Source of the DNA: Caldilineaceae bacterium | GTDB lineage: Bacteria; Chloroflexota; Anaerolineae; Caldilineales; Caldilineaceae | Direction of reading: 5' to 3' | Length of the DNA stretch: 48,861 nt | Assembly (NCBI GenBank): GCA_026989655.1 | Contig: JALSIX010000118.1 | Span: forward strand, 1 to 48,861 | Shown here: positions 17,874-26,760 of the stretch, in pieces | Position numbering within the stretch: position 1 is the first letter of the stretch | How the letters are laid out: each line of letters opens with the position of its first letter | Notes under the pieces: model-generated | Databases searched by the model: none | Seen by the model: only the letters and a program-made list of their open reading frames with translations | Told to the model about the DNA's origin: nothing | Position numbers and translations under genes: made by a program

Positions 17874-17875
17874 CC

Positions 17876-17897
17876 CGGCCGTGCACCGCCACGGCCG
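17876..17897 (+). terminator. Hairpin after the nitroreductase gene
   Basis: Perfect 8-bp stem CGGCCGTG (17876-17883)/CACGGCCG (17890-17897), 6-nt loop, just after the stop codon. Only TT follows, so termination by it is uncertain. Confidence 0.35.
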
Positions 17898-17946
17898 TTC
17901 CCATGCCCAGCAGCAAGGGTGTTGTCGTGTCCGAAAGGAGAGGAAC

Positions 17947-19053
17947 ATGGCCCAGCGACCTCTGACGGCCATGGTGGCCTGCGCGGGTTGAGCGTCCAAG
18001 CTCCCTCCGGGAGCCCTGTCGCAGGTCGTGCGACAACTGGGAGGTCTCTTCCCCACAGACGCATATCCTGAGGTCCTGGTGGGCCTGGGAGAGCCGGACG
18101 ACGCGGCGGTCTACCGGCTGGACGACTCCCGCGCCCTGATCCAGACCACGGACTTCTTCACCCCTATCGTGGATGATCCCTGGATCTACGGGGCCATCGC
18201 GGCGGCCAATGCCATGAGCGATGTCTACGCCATGGGGGGCGAGGTGCTCCTGGCCCTGAACATCGCCGGCTTCCCGGAGGAGGTGGAGGGGACCGTGGTG
18301 GCCCAGGTCCTGGGCGGCGGCGCGGCCAAGGTCCGAGAGGCCGGGGGCGTGGTGGCCGGGGGCCACACGGTGACCAATCCCGAGCCCTTCTACGGCCTGA
18401 GCGTCACCGGGATGGTCCACCCGGAGCGGATCATGCGCAAGGGGGGAGCCCGGCCAGGGGAGCGGCTCTTCCTGACCAAGCCCCTGGGCACGGGCATCAT
18501 CACCACCGCGGCCAAGCTCACCGGGCCGGCCGAGGGTCGGGCCCACCGGATGGCCCGCCGGGCCCAGGGCAAACCGGACCTGGATCCGGCCCATCTGGAG
18601 GCCGCGGTGCTCTCCATGACCCGGCTGAGCCGAGATGCCGCCCGGGCCGCGCAGGAGGCCGGGGTCCAGGGCGCCACGGACGTCACCGGCTTCGGCCTGC
18701 TGGGCCATGCCGCGGAGATGGCCCTGGCCAGCCAGCGGGAGAGGGGCGCCGGCCTGGTGATCCGGGCAGAGGATGTGCCCCACCTGCCCGGCACCATGGA
18801 CTACATCCGGGCCGGCTACCTGACCCGGGGCCACCAACGCAACCCCGAGCACTACGGGCGCTGGGTCCACTTCGCGCCGGGCGTGGCCCCGGAACGACGC
18901 ATCCTGCTCTGGGAGGCGGAGACCAGCGGTGGGCTCCTGCTCTCTGTGCCCTCGGATCGGGTGGAGGCCTTTCGGCAGGCCTGTGCCCAACGCGGCCAGG
19001 CCTGCTGGGAGATCGGGGAGGTGATCGAGGGCGAGGGCGTCCAGGTCATCTGA
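17947..19053 (+). CDS. selD: Selenide, water dikinase SelD containing selenocysteine (in-frame UGA)
   Basis: 368 residues when the in-frame TGA at 17989-17991 is read as selenocysteine (residue 15). Reading from the ATG at 17947 (AAGGAGAGG just upstream) gives LTAMVACAG-U-ASKLPPGAL, the conserved SelD active-site context in which many bacteria have Cys or Sec. The frame then continues unbroken: DDAAVYRL, QTTDFFTPIVDDPW, NAMSDVYAMGG, AGGHTVTNPEPFYGL, TKPLGTGIITTA, GATDVTGFGLLGH and ETSGGLL are all family motifs. SelD makes selenophosphate from selenide and ATP for Sec-tRNA or selenouridine. Because SelD itself needs Sec, the host must also have SelA, SelB and tRNA-Sec. An ATG-like start at 18028 would drop the catalytic residue. 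Confidence 0.93.
17992..18022 (+). promoter_or_regulatory. Putative bacterial SECIS hairpin in selD
   Basis: Directly after the UGA, GCTCCC (18000-18005) and GGGAGC (18009-18014) form a perfect 6-bp stem with a 3-nt loop. GCG (17992-17994) and CGC (18020-18022) can close a longer stem across a 5/5 internal loop. The position fits a bacterial SECIS read by SelB. The loop TCC lacks the G often found there, so register is uncertain. Confidence 0.6.
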
Positions 19054-19106
19054 GAAGCCCAGAGCCCATCCTCACCCTGGCTCCCTCCGGAAGGGGGGGT
19101 GCCATG

Positions 19107-19131
19107 CCCCCGACCGTCAGACGGTCGGGGG
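19107..19131. terminator. Perfect hairpin between convergent selD and DUF898 genes
   Basis: 11-bp perfect stem CCCCCGACCGT (19107-19117)/ACGGTCGGGGG (19121-19131) with a CAG loop. The stop codon of the minus-strand DUF898 gene (19117-19119) lies at the loop. No T-tract on either strand. Confidence 0.55.
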
Positions 19132-19881
19132 GACGTCGGATCCCTCGGGCGACGAGGAGGGAGGCCCGGGCCGCGGAGCCGACTCCGCGGGCGTCTGGGG
19201 CCGGGCAAAGGCGCTCAGGACCGGGGAGTGGATGGGCATGGGCTGGGGAGCTCGCACGGGGACCGGCACCACGGTTCGGACGGTCTCCCAGGCCAGGGCA
19301 CGGACGGTGGCGAAGCCCAAGAGGGCGTAGATCCCCACGGTGACCAGGGTGAGCAGGCCATTGGTCAGAGCCAGGACCAGGTATTCCCCGCCGCTTCCGG
19401 TGAAGTCCAGGGGACGATTGTCCACATAGGTGTGGGTGAGGATGTAGCGCTTGCGGCGCACCCACCCCCAGAAGAAGTAGAGGCCCAGGGTCAGGGGCGT
19501 GAGCAGCCAGATGAGGAAGTTCTCGAAGAAGAGGCCCAGGGCCTCGCCCCGATATTCCAGACGCTGCCCGGTGGGCAGGATGGTGTGGGCGTACTCCCAA
19601 CGCAGCAGACGGGTGCTGGCGTAGCCCAGCACCGCGTAGAGGCCCAGGGTCACCGCGGTCAACGCGGCGATGATGAGGAACTGGACGAAGGCCTGGCCCC
19701 CGGTGCCGTCGAACTGGAGAGGTTTGCCCCGGAAGTAGGTGTTGGTGACGATGACCCGCTTGAAGCGCACATATCCCCAGGGGGCATAGATACCCAGAGT
19801 CAATATGCTGAGGACCGAGACGAGCAAGAGGTTCAGAAAGATATCCACCCAACGGCCGCGGTATTCCAGGGTGTCGTACAT
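19117..19881 (-). CDS. DUF898 (YjgN-like) membrane protein with internal duplication
   Basis: 254 residues. Two copies of the DUF898 unit are visible: LTLGIYAPWGYVRFKRVIVT with YFRGKPLQFDGTGG, and LTLGLYFFWGWVRRKRYILT with YVDNRPLDFTGSGG. Between and around them lie four or five membrane helices. The last 55 residues are a Pro/Ser-rich soluble tail. YjgN-like proteins are membrane proteins of unknown function. ATG 19881 was chosen because the protein begins there with the family's first helix and GGGGAAG precedes it; the promoter 19937-19965 confirms the placement. Confidence 0.82.
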   Translation of the reverse strand: MYDTLEYRGRWVDIFLNLLLVSVLSILTLGIYAPWGYVRFKRVIVTNTYFRGKPLQFDGTGGQAFVQFLIIAALTAVTLGLYAVLGYASTRLLRWEYAHTILPTGQRLEYRGEALGLFFENFLIWLLTPLTLGLYFFWGWVRRKRYILTHTYVDNRPLDFTGSGGEYLVLALTNGLLTLVTVGIYALLGFATVRALAWETVRTVVPVPVRAPQPMPIHSPVLSAFARPQTPAESAPRPGPPSSSPEGSDVPPTV

Positions 19882-19936
19882 AATGGCTTCCCCTTTTCGG
19901 TTGGGAAATTTCCACCGGCCCTCTGCTGCATGTCCA

Positions 19937-19965
19937 AGTATAGCCCAGCCCTTACGCCTTGACAA
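19937..19965 (-). promoter_or_regulatory. Promoter of the DUF898 gene
   Basis: On the minus strand, TTGTCA (19960-19965), 17-nt spacer, TATACT (19937-19942). The -35 lies inside the last codons of maf, so the DUF898 gene has its own promoter. Confidence 0.7.
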
Positions 19966-20641
19966 GCCCTTTGTCCATCTCACCGTCTGCCAGGCAACAG
20001 ATCATGCCGGTCAGCTCCTGGCAGACAGAGGCCACCGGTTCGGGCAGGGGCAGGCCGAACTCCGGGGCCAATGCCACGAACTCGGCCAGGGGAAAGCCCA
20101 TCACGCCGGCCGCACACCCCTCCACCCGGATCACCGGGCGAAAGCCCGGGTGTTGGATGGCGTAGCCCCCTGCCTTGTCCAACGGATCTCCGCTGGCCAC
20201 GTAGGCCTGGATCTCCGCCTCGGTGTAGTCCCGCATCCACACCCGAGCCCCGTGGACCCGGACCCGCTGGCGCCGCACCCCCTGCCGGTCCAGCTCCACC
20301 AGGGCCAGGGCACTGTGGACCTGGTGGGCGCGTCCTCGGAGGCTGCGGAGCATGGCCGCCGCGACCTCAGGCCGTTCCGGCTTGCCCAAGATCCTCCCCT
20401 CCAGGGCCACCACCGTGTCCGCGGACAGCACCAGGGCCGGCCGTTCCACGTCCGCCAGTCGCCGGGCCACGGCCAGAGCCTTGGCCCGGGCCAACCGGGC
20501 CACCAGATGTTCCGGCGCCTCCCCGGGTTCCGGGGTTTCGTCCACCTGGGCCGGCACCACTCGATAGGGGATCCCCAATGCCGTGAGAAACTGACGCCGT
20601 CGAGGACTGGCCGACGCCAGTATGAGCTTTCGCCGATCCAT
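19952..20641 (-). CDS. maf: Maf-family nucleoside triphosphate pyrophosphatase
   Basis: 229 residues. [14 protein letters not shown] is the Maf signature, followed by [16 protein letters not shown], the aspartate-containing catalytic region, and [13 protein letters not shown]. Maf/YhdE-type enzymes hydrolyse dTTP, UTP and modified nucleotides to monophosphates, as house-cleaning enzymes or linked to division arrest. The C-terminal 25 residues ([15 protein letters not shown] and beyond) are slightly longer than usual. The start at 20641 matches the family N-terminus; no clear promoter was identified upstream. Confidence 0.92.
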   Translation of the reverse strand: MDRRKLILASASPRRRQFLTALGIPYRVVPAQVDETPEPGEAPEHLVARLARAKALAVARRLADVERPALVLSADTVVALEGRILGKPERPEVAAAMLRSLRGRAHQVHSALALVELDRQGVRRQRVRVHGARVWMRDYTEAEIQAYVASGDPLDKAGGYAIQHPGFRPVIRVEGCAAGVMGFPLAEFVALAPEFGLPLPEPVASVCQELTGMICCLADGEMDKGLVKA

Positions 20642-20683
20642 TGGCCCGATGCTCCATGTTAGACTACGGAGGAAGAAGCCGAA

Positions 20684-20712
20684 GCCGCCCGGGACCGTTC
20701 CGCCCGGGCGGC
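20684..20712 (+). other. Perfect hairpin 1 in the maf/cpaE-like divergent region
   Basis: 10-bp stem GCCGCCCGGG (20684-20693)/CCCGGGCGGC (20703-20712), 9-nt loop. It stands 15 bp before a second, longer hairpin. Confidence 0.5.
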
Positions 20713-20727
20713 CGAGGAAACCCTCCA

Positions 20728-20771
20728 GGGCCGGGTCCGCAGGGCTTCCCAACGCCCTGCGGACCCGGCCC
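20728..20771 (+). other. Perfect 18-bp hairpin 2 upstream of the cpaE-like gene
   Basis: Arms 20728-20745 and 20754-20771 are perfectly complementary over 18 bp, with the 8-nt loop TTCCCAAC. It ends 37 nt before the ATG at 20809. A weak TAGACT at 20660-20665 could start a transcript carrying both hairpins in its leader. Terminator, leader control element or protein-binding palindrome are all possible. Confidence 0.6.
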
Positions 20772-20808
20772 ACGGACACGGACGTAAGTGTACAGGGGAC
20801 AGACCGCG

Positions 20809-21984
20809 ATGCACAAGATCCTGCTGGTGGAAGACGAGGACACCATGCGCCGCCTGATCGGGGTGCTCCTCCGGCGCAAGGGCTTCGACGTGGTGGAGGC
20901 CTCCGGGGGCGAACAGGGCCTGGAGCTGGCCATCCAGGAACAGCCCGACCTGATCCTGCTGGACATCATGATGCCCCATGTGGACGGCTTCGAGACCCTG
21001 CGGCGCCTGCGGGACAACCCGGAGACCGAGGACATCCCCGTGATCTTCCTCACCGCCAAGAGCCAGGTGGAGGACCGGGTCACGGGCCTCCAGCTCGGGG
21101 CAGACGACTACATCGTCAAGCCCGCAGACCCCGACGAGCTGGCCGCCCGGATCCACGCGGTCCTGGCCCGGACCATGCGCGCACCCCGACGCCGCCGGGG
21201 ACAGCTCTTCGGCTTCGTGGGGGCCAAAGGCGGCGTGGGCACCAGCACGGTGGTGGCCAACCTGGGCGTCCAGCTCCAACAGAACGGCCACGCGGTCACC
21301 CTGGTGGACCTCCACCTGGCCTTCGGCAACCTGGCCGAACTCCTCAACCAGACCTCTCCGGAACGTTCCACCGCGGACCTGGCCTGCTACCCGCCTCAGG
21401 AGCTGGACGAGAAACTCCTGGAAAGCACCCTCCTGCCCCATCCCTCTGGCATCCGGCTCCTGGCCTCCCCGCCCCGGGTCCCCCGCGATCTCACCTTCAC
21501 CCCAGACCACCTGACCGCCATCCTGGAGGCCGTTGCCCACACCGCACGCCACATCCTGGTGGACCTCCCCCGGGACCCAGACATCCTGGAGGTGGTGGCC
21601 GAACAGCTCAACGGCGTGGTCCTGGTGGTGGGGACGCACCCCAGCTCCCTCGCGGCCGCGGAGCAGATGGCCCTGCACCTGGGCCACGTGGGGCTCCAGG
21701 ACCGCCTGACCCTGCTGCTAGTGGAACAGAGCAAGGCCGACCACCACTACTTCACCTCCGGGGACCTCAGCGAACGCATCGGCTCCCTGGTGTTGGGGGA
21801 TCTCCCCTACAAGCCCGCCCTCTACACCCGGGCAGAATACCAGCGCACCCCGTTGCTCCTGTTGGAGGCGGACGTGGCCGACCGGGACCTGTACGCGGCC
21901 ATCGCCGACAAGCTCCTCCACTACACCACCATCCTGGAGGAGTTCCACAAGGAGCGGCTCTTCAAGAGCGAGTACCTGAACTGA
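20809..21984 (+). CDS. CpaE-like response regulator fused to a ParA/MinD-type ATPase
   Basis: 391 residues. The receiver domain (1-120) has the acidic pocket E8-D9-E10, phospho-acceptor D52 (LLDIMMP), T82 and K104 (VKPADP), so it looks phosphorylatable. The ATPase domain starts at about 132 with a deviant Walker [10 protein letters not shown] (138-146), then [17 protein letters not shown], where the standard signature has D-x-D. This architecture is that of CpaE/TadZ, which positions Flp/tad pilus machinery at the membrane. No tad genes follow; downstream genes are metabolic. ATG 20809 is preferred (AGGGGA 9-10 nt upstream) over a GTG at 20788. Confidence 0.85.
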   Translation: MHKILLVEDEDTMRRLIGVLLRRKGFDVVEASGGEQGLELAIQEQPDLILLDIMMPHVDGFETLRRLRDNPETEDIPVIFLTAKSQVEDRVTGLQLGADDYIVKPADPDELAARIHAVLARTMRAPRRRRGQLFGFVGAKGGVGTSTVVANLGVQLQQNGHAVTLVDLHLAFGNLAELLNQTSPERSTADLACYPPQELDEKLLESTLLPHPSGIRLLASPPRVPRDLTFTPDHLTAILEAVAHTARHILVDLPRDPDILEVVAEQLNGVVLVVGTHPSSLAAAEQMALHLGHVGLQDRLTLLLVEQSKADHHYFTSGDLSERIGSLVLGDLPYKPALYTRAEYQRTPLLLLEADVADRDLYAAIADKLLHYTTILEEFHKERLFKSEYLN

Positions 21985-22007
21985 CGTCCCCTCCACGGAG
22001 CAGTCCC

Positions 22008-22775
22008 ATGTCCCTGCGCGTCACCGTCTGGAACGAGTACCGCCACGAGCGGGAAAACGACTACGTGGCCCGTGTCTATCCCCAGGGCATCCACCAGGCC
22101 ATCGCCCAAGGTCTTCGGGCCCACGGCCTCCGGGCCGTGCGGACCGCCACCCTGGACACGCCGGAACATGGCCTTTCCCAGGAGGTGCTGGACGGGACCG
22201 ATGTGCTCATCTGGTGGGGGCACAAGGCCCACACCGAGGTGGGCGACCCGGTGGTGGAGCGGGTCCACCAGCGGGTATTGGCCGGCATGGGGCTCATCGT
22301 GCTCCACTCCGGCCACCACTCCAAGATCTTCCGCCGGCTCATGGGCACCACCTGCAGCCTCCGCTGGCGAGAGGCCGACGAGAAGGAGCGGATCTGGGTG
22401 GTGATGCCCGGCCACCCCATCGCCCAGGGGCTGGGGCCGTACTTCGAGATCCCCGAGGCGGAGATGTACGGCGAGCATTTCGACATCCCCCAGCCGGACG
22501 AGCTGGTCTTCGTGAGCTGGTTCGAGGGCGGCAACGTCTTCCGCAGCGGCTGCTGTTTCTACCGGGGCCACGGCAAGATCTTCTACTTCCGCCCCGGCCA
22601 CGAGACCTACCCCATCTACCACCGCGAGGACGTCCGCCAGGTGATCGCCAACGCGGTCCGTTGGGCCGCGCCCACCCCGGGCCCTGCCTTCCCCTACCTC
22701 CAGGGCGCGATCCACGAGACCGATCCCCTGGAACCCCTGCCGGAGAAACACCCTGGACGGACCCGGGTGGGCTGA
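22008..22775 (+). CDS. ThuA-like trehalose-utilisation domain protein
   Basis: 255 residues. The class-I glutamine-amidotransferase-like fold of ThuA is recognisable: [34 protein letters not shown], and [14 protein letters not shown] near the end. It is close to the ThuA-like proteins that occur next to Gfo/Idh dehydrogenases in sugar-modification clusters; a ThuA homologue aids 3-keto-trehalose formation in rhizobia. No catalytic Cys triad is evident. It starts 23 bp after the CpaE-like gene and ends 1 bp before purB, so co-transcription is likely. Confidence 0.85.
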   Translation: MSLRVTVWNEYRHERENDYVARVYPQGIHQAIAQGLRAHGLRAVRTATLDTPEHGLSQEVLDGTDVLIWWGHKAHTEVGDPVVERVHQRVLAGMGLIVLHSGHHSKIFRRLMGTTCSLRWREADEKERIWVVMPGHPIAQGLGPYFEIPEAEMYGEHFDIPQPDELVFVSWFEGGNVFRSGCCFYRGHGKIFYFRPGHETYPIYHREDVRQVIANAVRWAAPTPGPAFPYLQGAIHETDPLEPLPEKHPGRTRVG

Positions 22776-22776
22776 G

Positions 22777-24195
22777 ATGAGCGACTACACCCACGAAACC
22801 TACCTCTCTCCCCTGACCTGGCGCTACGGCAGCCCACAGATGCGGCAGATCTGGAGCGAGGCGGAGAAACGGCGCCTGCTGCGCCGCTTCTGGGTGGCGT
22901 TGGCCGAGGCCCAACACGAGGCCGGCCTGGTCACCGCGGCCCAGGTGGAGGACCTGCGGGCCCACCAGGACGAGATCGACATCCAACGGGCCACCGCCCT
23001 GGAACAGGAGCTCCGCCACGACCTCATGGCCGAGATCCAGGTCTATGCGGCCCAATGCCCGGTGGGTGGCGCCATCATCCACCTGGGCGCCACCTCCATG
23101 GACGCCCTGGACAACGTGGATGCCCTCCGCATCCGACGCAGCCTCGCCCTGATCCTGGAACGGCTGGACCCTCTGCTGGTGGACCTGGCCCAGCGCATCC
23201 TGGAGACGGCCCACCTGCCCTGCATGGGGTACACCCATCTCCAGCCCGCGGAGCCCACCACCGTGGGATACCGCCTGGCCCAGTACGGCCAGGACCTGCT
23301 GGCCGACCGCACGGAACTGGCCCGACTCCGGGCCGAGGTCCGGGGCAAGGGCCTCAAGGGCGCGGTGGGCACCAGCGCGAGCTACGCGCAGCTCCTCCAG
23401 GGCACCGGCTGGACGCCCCAGCGGCTGGAGGCCCGGGTGATGGAGAAGCTGGGCCTGGAGGCCTTCCCCGTGACCACCCAGACCTATCCCCGGAAGCAGG
23501 ACTGGCGGGTGGTGAGCGCCCTGGCCGGCCTCTGTGCCAGCCTGCACAAGTTCGCCTTCGATCTGCGCGTCCTCCAGGCACCGCCCTTCGGCGAATGGAG
23601 CGAGCCCTTCGGCCCACGACAGGTGGGTTCCAGCGCCATGCCCTTCAAACGCAACCCCATCCAGGCCGAGAACATGGACAGCCTGACCCGATGGGTGGCC
23701 GCCCTGCCCACCCTGGCCTGGGAGAACGCCGCCCTGAGCCTCCTGGAGCGCACCCTGGACGACTCTGCCAACCGACGCCTGATGTTGCCCCAGGCCTTCC
23801 TGATCGCAGACGAGGTGCTGCAGAGGGCCCACAGGCTGGTGACAGGCCTGACCATCTGGCCCGGCCCCGTGGCCCGAAACCTGCGGGACTACGGGACCTT
23901 CGCAGCCACCGAACGGCTTCTCATGGAAGCGGTGAAGGCCGGGGGCGACCGCCAACGGCTACACGAGGTCATTCGGGAACACAGCCTGGCCGCCTGGCAG
24001 GCCGTCCAGGCCGGTCAGGCCAACCCCCTGGTGGAACGGCTGGCGGGAGACCCACGGGTCACCCAATGGGTGGCCCCGGACCGGGTCCGCAGCCTGTTGG
24101 ATGTCCAGGACTATGTGGGGGACGCACCGGAGCGGGCCCGGGAGATGGCCCGAACCATCCAATCCGCTCTGGCCTCCTCCGACTTCCCGGGATAG
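22777..24195 (+). CDS. purB: Adenylosuccinate lyase
   Basis: 472 residues. Fumarase/aspartase superfamily enzyme that splits SAICAR and adenylosuccinate, releasing fumarate, in purine synthesis. Signature loop GSSAMPFKRNP (catalytic Ser), IIHLGATSMDALDNVD, and [19 protein letters not shown] with the general-acid His region. Length fits PurB. The start is 1 bp after the ThuA stop. Neighbours are not purine genes. A distant lyase of the same superfamily is less likely, given the C-terminal ADSL-type helices. Confidence 0.9.
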   Translation: MSDYTHETYLSPLTWRYGSPQMRQIWSEAEKRRLLRRFWVALAEAQHEAGLVTAAQVEDLRAHQDEIDIQRATALEQELRHDLMAEIQVYAAQCPVGGAIIHLGATSMDALDNVDALRIRRSLALILERLDPLLVDLAQRILETAHLPCMGYTHLQPAEPTTVGYRLAQYGQDLLADRTELARLRAEVRGKGLKGAVGTSASYAQLLQGTGWTPQRLEARVMEKLGLEAFPVTTQTYPRKQDWRVVSALAGLCASLHKFAFDLRVLQAPPFGEWSEPFGPRQVGSSAMPFKRNPIQAENMDSLTRWVAALPTLAWENAALSLLERTLDDSANRRLMLPQAFLIADEVLQRAHRLVTGLTIWPGPVARNLRDYGTFAATERLLMEAVKAGGDRQRLHEVIREHSLAAWQAVQAGQANPLVERLAGDPRVTQWVAPDRVRSLLDVQDYVGDAPERAREMARTIQSALASSDFPG

Positions 24196-24198
24196 ACC

Positions 24199-25338
<1,140 letters not shown>

Positions 25339-25341
<3 letters not shown>

Positions 25342-25374
25342 GCCCCCGGTCGGGGCCGTTCTACCGGGGGCTCA
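25339..25374. terminator. Bidirectional terminator-like hairpin built from both stop codons
   Basis: TGAGCCCCCGGT (25339-25350) and ACCGGGGGCTCA (25363-25374) form a perfect 12-bp stem with a 12-nt loop. The first three bases are the stop of the methyltransferase gene, and the last three are the stop of the opposite gene. No T-tract. Confidence 0.6.
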
Positions 25375-25971
25375 GGCCCGGGGCAGCACGTAGAGATACC
25401 AGAAACGATCCCGAGGATAGATGGCCCGGATCCGCTCGTCCCACACGAACTCCCCGGGCTCGGTCAGGTCTCGAATGCGGCTGTCCACCTGGGCCACGGC
25501 ACGCCGAAGCTCCGGAGACACCGCCTCGCCCAGGGCCTCCAGGAGATGCTCGATCCGTTCCCGATTGCGGATCTCGAAGGGATACTGCACCCGACACTGC
25601 CGGAGGTTGTCCTGGCAGTCGTCCAGGTACCAGCTCAGGCTGGTCAGCCGCGACCGGATCTCCCGAGTGGCCAGCTCCACGAAACGGCTGCGCATGGTCC
25701 GCAGGGCCTCCTGGATGGCCCGCCGGGCTGCCTCCAACTCCTGCCGCTGTTCGGGGCCCAGCCGGGCCGACTGGGCCTCCAACCGGTAGAGGCGCGAGAG
25801 GACATCCCCCAGGCTGCTGTCCAGGCGCAGAGGGCCCTCGTCCGTGTCCACCATCAGGGTCCGGAAGACCTCGTCGTCCACGAAATAGCCGTCGATCTGT
25901 TCGGCCATGGCCCGAACCACCCGGAGGTCTTCCGGGATGGAGGGGGCGATCACTGTGCTGGGCTTCACCAT
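25372..25971 (-). CDS. Conserved-looking hypothetical protein, helical
   Basis: 199 residues, not recognised. The body is helical and charged with heptad-like stretches (LSRLYRLEAQSARLGPEQRQ, LEAARRAIQEALRTMRSRF), so a coiled-coil or helical bundle is likely. It has no signal peptide or membrane helix. Four regularly spaced conserved-type aromatics (SWYLDDCQDN, YPFEIRNRERI, RDRFWYLYVLP) close the protein. The start at 25971 is supported by AGGAGAGAG upstream and by codon usage like its neighbours. It stands alone, convergent with the methyltransferase gene. Function unknown. Confidence 0.7.
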   Translation of the reverse strand: MVKPSTVIAPSIPEDLRVVRAMAEQIDGYFVDDEVFRTLMVDTDEGPLRLDSSLGDVLSRLYRLEAQSARLGPEQRQELEAARRAIQEALRTMRSRFVELATREIRSRLTSLSWYLDDCQDNLRQCRVQYPFEIRNRERIEHLLEALGEAVSPELRRAVAQVDSRIRDLTEPGEFVWDERIRAIYPRDRFWYLYVLPRA

Positions 25972-26127
25972 GGTCTCTCTCCTGGGTGTGCTGGCCTGGA
26001 GGCGACGACGAACGGGAGGCGTCTCCGCCTAAACTTTACCACAACCGGCCCCAGGCCCCGCAACCCACCCTGGGCCGAAAGGGCCGTTCCCTCGCAAGGG
26101 GATACCCGGGGGAGGCCAACGGGAGGA

Positions 26128-26156
26128 TTTCCTGGAAACCCGTTCCTTGTGATAAG
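26128..26156 (+). promoter_or_regulatory. Possible promoter of the 144-residue unknown gene
   Basis: TTTCCT (26128-26133), 17-nt spacer, GATAAG (26151-26156) preceded by TGT, in a locally A/T-rich patch. About 85 nt before the ATG. Confidence 0.35.
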
Positions 26157-26245
26157 CTTGGGCGCAGGTCTGCGGACCCCAACAGCTCCTTGCTCCTCCT
26201 GGCCGGTGTGGGTCCGGGAGGAGACTGGATGCGGGAGGAACAGCC

Positions 26246-26680
26246 ATGAGCAAGGTCAAGGTCTTCGGCGTGTTGGAGACGGACCAGGTGTTGCTGGAGC
26301 CCACCACCGAGACCCGGTACTTTCTCAGCCGGCCCGTGAGCCCGGAGCTGGTGAACACCTGGGTCACCCTGCAGGGCGAGCTGGAGGGCTCTGTGCTCCG
26401 GCATCCCCAGGTGCTCCGGGTGGAAAAGCACACGGGAAAGGTGTCCCGTCGCGGCGTGATGGTGGAGAGTGCCCCCAACCTCCCTCCCGAGTACAACGGC
26501 CAGGGAGGGATCCTCTACCAGCCGGACAAGGGACGCTACTACCTGCTGAGTGCGGGGCCGGTGGATGAGCCCGTCCAGGGGGACTTCAGCGCCTACCTGG
26601 GCAAGAGTGTCCACGTCCGGGGTGAGTTCGGCGAGAAGATCTACATCCTGCACAACGTCCAGGTGAAGGTGCGGGAGTAG
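26246..26680 (+). CDS. Hypothetical protein, beta-rich
   Basis: 144 residues, not recognised. The sequence alternates short hydrophobic strands and turns (VKVFGVLETDQVLL, YFLSRPVSPELV, YYLLSAGPVDEP, KIYILHNVQVKV). It seems to hold two related halves, each ending in a G-E or R-G-E strand (LQGELEGSV, VRGEFGEKI), suggesting a small OB-like barrel. No signal peptide. ATG 26246 fits the codon usage and has GGAGGAA 10 nt upstream. It lies 80 bp before the sugar phosphorylase gene and may share its transcript. Function unknown. Confidence 0.7.
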   Translation: MSKVKVFGVLETDQVLLEPTTETRYFLSRPVSPELVNTWVTLQGELEGSVLRHPQVLRVEKHTGKVSRRGVMVESAPNLPPEYNGQGGILYQPDKGRYYLLSAGPVDEPVQGDFSAYLGKSVHVRGEFGEKIYILHNVQVKVRE

Positions 26681-26760
26681 CGGCCTCCCTGCCCCAGACC
26701 GCGGAGGTGGCCCGAGCCCCGCCTTCTCCAGCCCTCGTCCGTCCAACCGGGGAGCCCCAC

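Noticed and set aside
18028-18030. Start of selD at 18028
   Set aside because: Would remove the conserved active-site segment; an in-frame ATG with a ribosome site and UGA in Sec context lie upstream.
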